Below, piece after piece: positions 6,301-8,551 of a DNA stretch of 8,551 nt. The translations under genes were made by a program, and so were the position numbers. The stretch's first letter is position 1; every line of letters starts with the position of its first letter. Origin of the DNA: Aquificota bacterium (lineage in GTDB: Bacteria; Aquificota; Aquificia; Aquificales; Hydrogenothermaceae); assembly GCA_013153295.1 (NCBI GenBank), contig JAADEV010000081.1, positions 1 through 8,551 of the forward strand. The letters are read 5' to 3'. The notes beneath the pieces were generated by a model that saw nothing but the letters and a program-made list of their open reading frames with translations, ran no database searches and was not told the origin of the DNA.

Positions 6301-6861
6301 TTGAAAGAAACAATAAGAAGAAAGTTTTTAGATAAGAGAAAACAGTATACAAAGGTAAGGGAGAGTTCTGACAAAATAACAGAGAAATTCCTCTCCCTAC
6401 CACAGCTGAGAGGGGCAAAAAGTATACTCCTTTACTACCCATATAAAAACGAAGTTGATACCAGACCTATCATAAAAGCCCTACTCCAGCAGGGTAAATA
6501 CACAGTTTTACTTCCTAAAGTATCAGGGGACAGGATTGTCCCTATCAAAGTATCCTCACTTAACAACCTAAAAAAAGGATACGCAGGTATCTTAGAGCCG
6601 TCAGGTGAAGAAACAGACCCTAAAGGGATAGATATTATCGTAGTCCCAGCTGTAGCATTTGACAGAAAAGGATACAGACTTGGATACGGCGGGGGCTTTT
6701 ACGACAGGTTTTTAAAAAACTCCCCAGCACTAAAGGTAGGGGTAGCCTTTGACTTCCAAGTTGTGGACAGCTTACCTACAGAGGAACACGATATCCCTGT
6801 AGACCTAATAATAACCCCTACCAAGATAATAAACACAAAGGAGGAAAGGAAAGATGCTTGA
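6301..6861 (+). CDS. fau: 5-formyltetrahydrofolate cyclo-ligase
   Basis: This enzyme (5,10-methenyltetrahydrofolate synthetase, ygfA/MTHFS family) uses ATP to convert 5-formyltetrahydrofolate to 5,10-methenyltetrahydrofolate, returning a storage or by-product folate to one-carbon metabolism. The 186-residue length is typical. Family marks are the basic N-terminus RRKFLDKRKQY (6-16), ILLYYPYKNEVDTRPII (42-58), LPKV near 71, GYAGILEPSGEE (93-104), DIIVVPAVAFDRKGYRLG (111-128), the signature YGGGFYDRF (129-137) and the C-terminal HDIPVDLIITPTKII. The start is TTG at 6301, supported by GGGAGGT (6290-6296) and family length. The gene lies just 3' of a 6S-like RNA, the arrangement of ssrS-fau in many Proteobacteria. 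Its last codons carry the rny Shine-Dalgarno, and the two genes overlap by 8 nt. Confidence 0.94.
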   Translation: MKETIRRKFLDKRKQYTKVRESSDKITEKFLSLPQLRGAKSILLYYPYKNEVDTRPIIKALLQQGKYTVLLPKVSGDRIVPIKVSSLNNLKKGYAGILEPSGEETDPKGIDIIVVPAVAFDRKGYRLGYGGGFYDRFLKNSPALKVGVAFDFQVVDSLPTEEHDIPVDLIITPTKIINTKEERKDA

Positions 6862-8515
6862 GATAGTAATCGGGGTTTCAGCTTTAGCAGTAGGTTCAGC
6901 CGCAGGGTATATGGCACACAAAAGTAAAGCAGAAAAACAGCTAAAACAGAGGGAGGAAGAAGCCCTAAGAATAATAAGGGAAAAAGAAAGGATAGAGGAA
7001 GAGGCAAGGAAAATAGCAGAGCAGATAATAAAAGACGCAGAAAAAGAAGCAAGGATAAGGGCAAAGGAGATAGAAAACGAAGCATTACAACTGAAGAAAG
7101 AACAGGAGATAATCATAGAAAAGGAGATACTAAAAAGGAAACAACAGCTTGAGGAACAGCTTAGAAGGGAAAAGGAAGAGCTACAGAAGTTAGAAAAAAC
7201 CTTAATAGCAAGGGAAACCCAGCTTGAGAGAAGAATAGCAAGAATTGAACACAGGGAAGAGGAGCTTGAGAAAAAATGGGAAGAGATAAAGAAACTTGAA
7301 GAGGAAATTAGACAACTCCAAAGGGAGATAGAGGAAAGGGAAGCAAAACTGAAAGAAGCGGAAGAAAAATACATACAGGAGATAGAAAGGATAGCCTCTA
7401 TGACAAAGGAAGAGGCAAAGGAAGAGCTTATGAAAAAGGTGGAGGAAGAGGCAAAATTAGAAGCGGCTAAACTGATGAAAGAGATAGAGGAAAACGCAAG
7501 GAAAGAGGCTGAAAAGGAAGCAAAATGGAACCTTGTTACAGCTATCCAAAGACTTTCCCCAGAGATAACCACCTCTTACACAATATCTGTGGTAGACCTA
7601 CCAAGTAATGACCTGAAAGGAAGGATAATAGGAAGGGAAGGAAGGAACATAAGGGCTTTTGAGATGGAGACAGGTGTAGACCTGATAATAGACGACACAC
7701 CGGATATAGTAACTATCTCCTCCTTTGACCCAATGAGAAGGGAGATAGCAAAGGAATCCCTTGAAAGGCTAATAGCGGACGGAAGGATACACCCGGGAAG
7801 AATAGAAGAGGTTGTATCAAAAGTAAAAGAGGAAATGGATGCAAAGGTAAGAAAAATAGGGGAGGAGACCTGTCTGGAGCTTGGCTTTACAGATGTCCAC
7901 CCAGAGCTGTTTTACTACATAGGAAAGCTATACTACAGAACATCTTACACCCAAAATGTGTTGCTACATACAAAAGAGGTAGCCTACCTTGCAGGAATGA
8001 TGGCGGCGGAGCTTGGACTTGACGAAAAGGCGGCAAGGAGAGGTGGCTTAATGCACGATATAGGAAAATCCATATCCCACGAGGTTGGAGGTTCACATAC
8101 AAAGGTTGGGGCAGAGTTGGCAAGGAGATACGGGGAGCCAGATGTGGTTATAAACGCAATACTGTATCACCACAACGACGAACCTGCCAGATACCCTGAA
8201 GCGGTTTTAGTGGCGGCGGCAGATGCCCTATCAGCGGCAAGACCGGGGGCAAGAAGGGAAGCATTACAGTCCTACATAAACAGACTTGAAAAGATTGAGG
8301 CTATAGTAAACTCATTTGAAAATGTGGAAAAATCCTTCGCAATACAGGCAGGTAGGGAAGTAAGGATTATAGTAAACGCAGAGAAACTATCCGACGAGGA
8401 GGCATATCTACTTACAAAGGAGATAGCAAAAAGGATAGAAAAAGAGGTAGAATTCCCCGGACAGATAAAAGTAACAACTATCAGGGAGTCCAGATTTGTA
8501 GAAGTGGCAAAGTAA
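6854..8515 (+). CDS. rny: ribonuclease Y
   Basis: RNase Y is a membrane-anchored endoribonuclease that initiates mRNA turnover. The 553-residue protein shows all its parts: a short N-terminal membrane segment (about 3-20) without a cleavable signal, a long charged coiled coil (about 25-225, Glu/Lys/Arg-rich), a KH RNA-binding domain with LKGRIIGREGRNIRAFE (254-270), and an HD metal-dependent phosphodiesterase domain (about 366-465) with H372 in LLHTKEVA, the HD pair H401-D402 in GLMHDIGK and the ILYHHND segment near 436-442. The C-terminal tail has REVRIIVNAE (501-510). Length is slightly above the usual roughly 520, mostly in the coiled coil. AAAGGAGG (6837-6844), inside the end of fau, lies 9 nt before the ATG. 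The 8-nt overlap with fau implies coupled translation. A GC hairpin follows the stop. Confidence 0.96.
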   Translation: MLEIVIGVSALAVGSAAGYMAHKSKAEKQLKQREEEALRIIREKERIEEEARKIAEQIIKDAEKEARIRAKEIENEALQLKKEQEIIIEKEILKRKQQLEEQLRREKEELQKLEKTLIARETQLERRIARIEHREEELEKKWEEIKKLEEEIRQLQREIEEREAKLKEAEEKYIQEIERIASMTKEEAKEELMKKVEEEAKLEAAKLMKEIEENARKEAEKEAKWNLVTAIQRLSPEITTSYTISVVDLPSNDLKGRIIGREGRNIRAFEMETGVDLIIDDTPDIVTISSFDPMRREIAKESLERLIADGRIHPGRIEEVVSKVKEEMDAKVRKIGEETCLELGFTDVHPELFYYIGKLYYRTSYTQNVLLHTKEVAYLAGMMAAELGLDEKAARRGGLMHDIGKSISHEVGGSHTKVGAELARRYGEPDVVINAILYHHNDEPARYPEAVLVAAADALSAARPGARREALQSYINRLEKIEAIVNSFENVEKSFAIQAGREVRIIVNAEKLSDEEAYLLTKEIAKRIEKEVEFPGQIKVTTIRESRFVEVAK

Positions 8516-8529
8516 AATTTTTCTCCCTC

Positions 8530-8551
8530 CCCCCGCCAACGAAGGTGGGGG
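8530..8551 (+). terminator. GC-rich hairpin after rny, probable intrinsic terminator (cut by window end)
   Basis: CCCCCGCC (8530-8537) pairs with GGTGGGGG (8544-8551) over 8 bp, with one G-T wobble, around the loop AACGAA. It begins 15 nt after the rny stop. The stem reaches the final base of the window, so the T-tract that would confirm a rightward terminator cannot be seen. On the minus strand no T-run follows directly, which favours rightward function. Confidence 0.6.

Noticed and set aside
6805..7572. 255-codon minus-strand ORF opposite rny
   Set aside because: It is a Ser/Phe-rich mirror of the Glu/Lys-rich coiled coil of RNase Y (GAA/AAG/GAG codons read in reverse). It has no start context or promoter.
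1..8551. Mobile element, CRISPR array, toxin-antitoxin or defence genes
   Set aside because: No direct repeats with spacers, transposase or integrase motifs, tRNA-flanked insertions or composition breaks were seen. Every substantial ORF is a housekeeping gene or its shadow.

Overview
The window reads as one ordinary, well-preserved stretch of bacterial chromosome, with no sign of mobile elements, CRISPR or recent transfer. The low G+C, the heavy use of ATA (Ile) and AGG/AGA (Arg) codons, the purine-rich coding strands and the Lys/Glu/Ile-rich proteins suggest a thermophile. The protein sequences feel closest to Aquificota, perhaps the Hydrogenothermaceae (Sulfurihydrogenibium/Persephonella type). 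That placement is inference from sequence style, not from a search.

Layout. (1) Positions 1-1665, minus strand: complete leuA (2-isopropylmalate synthase) with its own sigma70-type promoter at 1702-1730. Downstream of it are a small inverted repeat and the first codons of another minus-strand gene that runs off the left edge. (2) Positions 1666-2006: a divergent AT-rich intergenic region of about 340 bp. It holds the leuA promoter and probably a long leader for the rightward operon. (3) Positions 2007-6043, plus strand: rpmI (L35), rplT (L20), pheS and pheT, with gaps of 16 and 11 nt and then a 4-nt ATGA overlap. infC, which often heads this operon, is not present upstream. (4) Positions 6044-6300: a non-coding gap much richer in G+C than its flanks. 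It folds on paper into a closing stem, a central bubble and an apical arm, the architecture of 6S RNA (ssrS), and it lies directly upstream of the 5-formyltetrahydrofolate cyclo-ligase gene, as in the ssrS-fau (ygfA) pair of many Proteobacteria. (5) Positions 6301-8515: fau and rny (RNase Y), overlapping by 8 nt. (6) Positions 8530-8551: a strong GC hairpin, probably the operon terminator, cut by the window end.

How it fits together. The rightward block is a translation and RNA-metabolism cluster: two 50S proteins, both subunits of phenylalanyl-tRNA synthetase, a candidate RNA polymerase-binding regulatory RNA, a folate salvage enzyme and the membrane-anchored endonuclease that starts mRNA decay. 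I see no convincing terminator between 2007 and 8515, so read-through from rpmI to rny is possible, with a second start just before the candidate 6S RNA. leuA stands apart in leucine biosynthesis.

The most interesting part is 6083-6300. A candidate 6S RNA with two mutually exclusive 5' folds is followed immediately by a hairpin that would hide the fau ribosome binding site and that touches the last base pair of the 6S closing stem. I found no evidence of a wholly new system.
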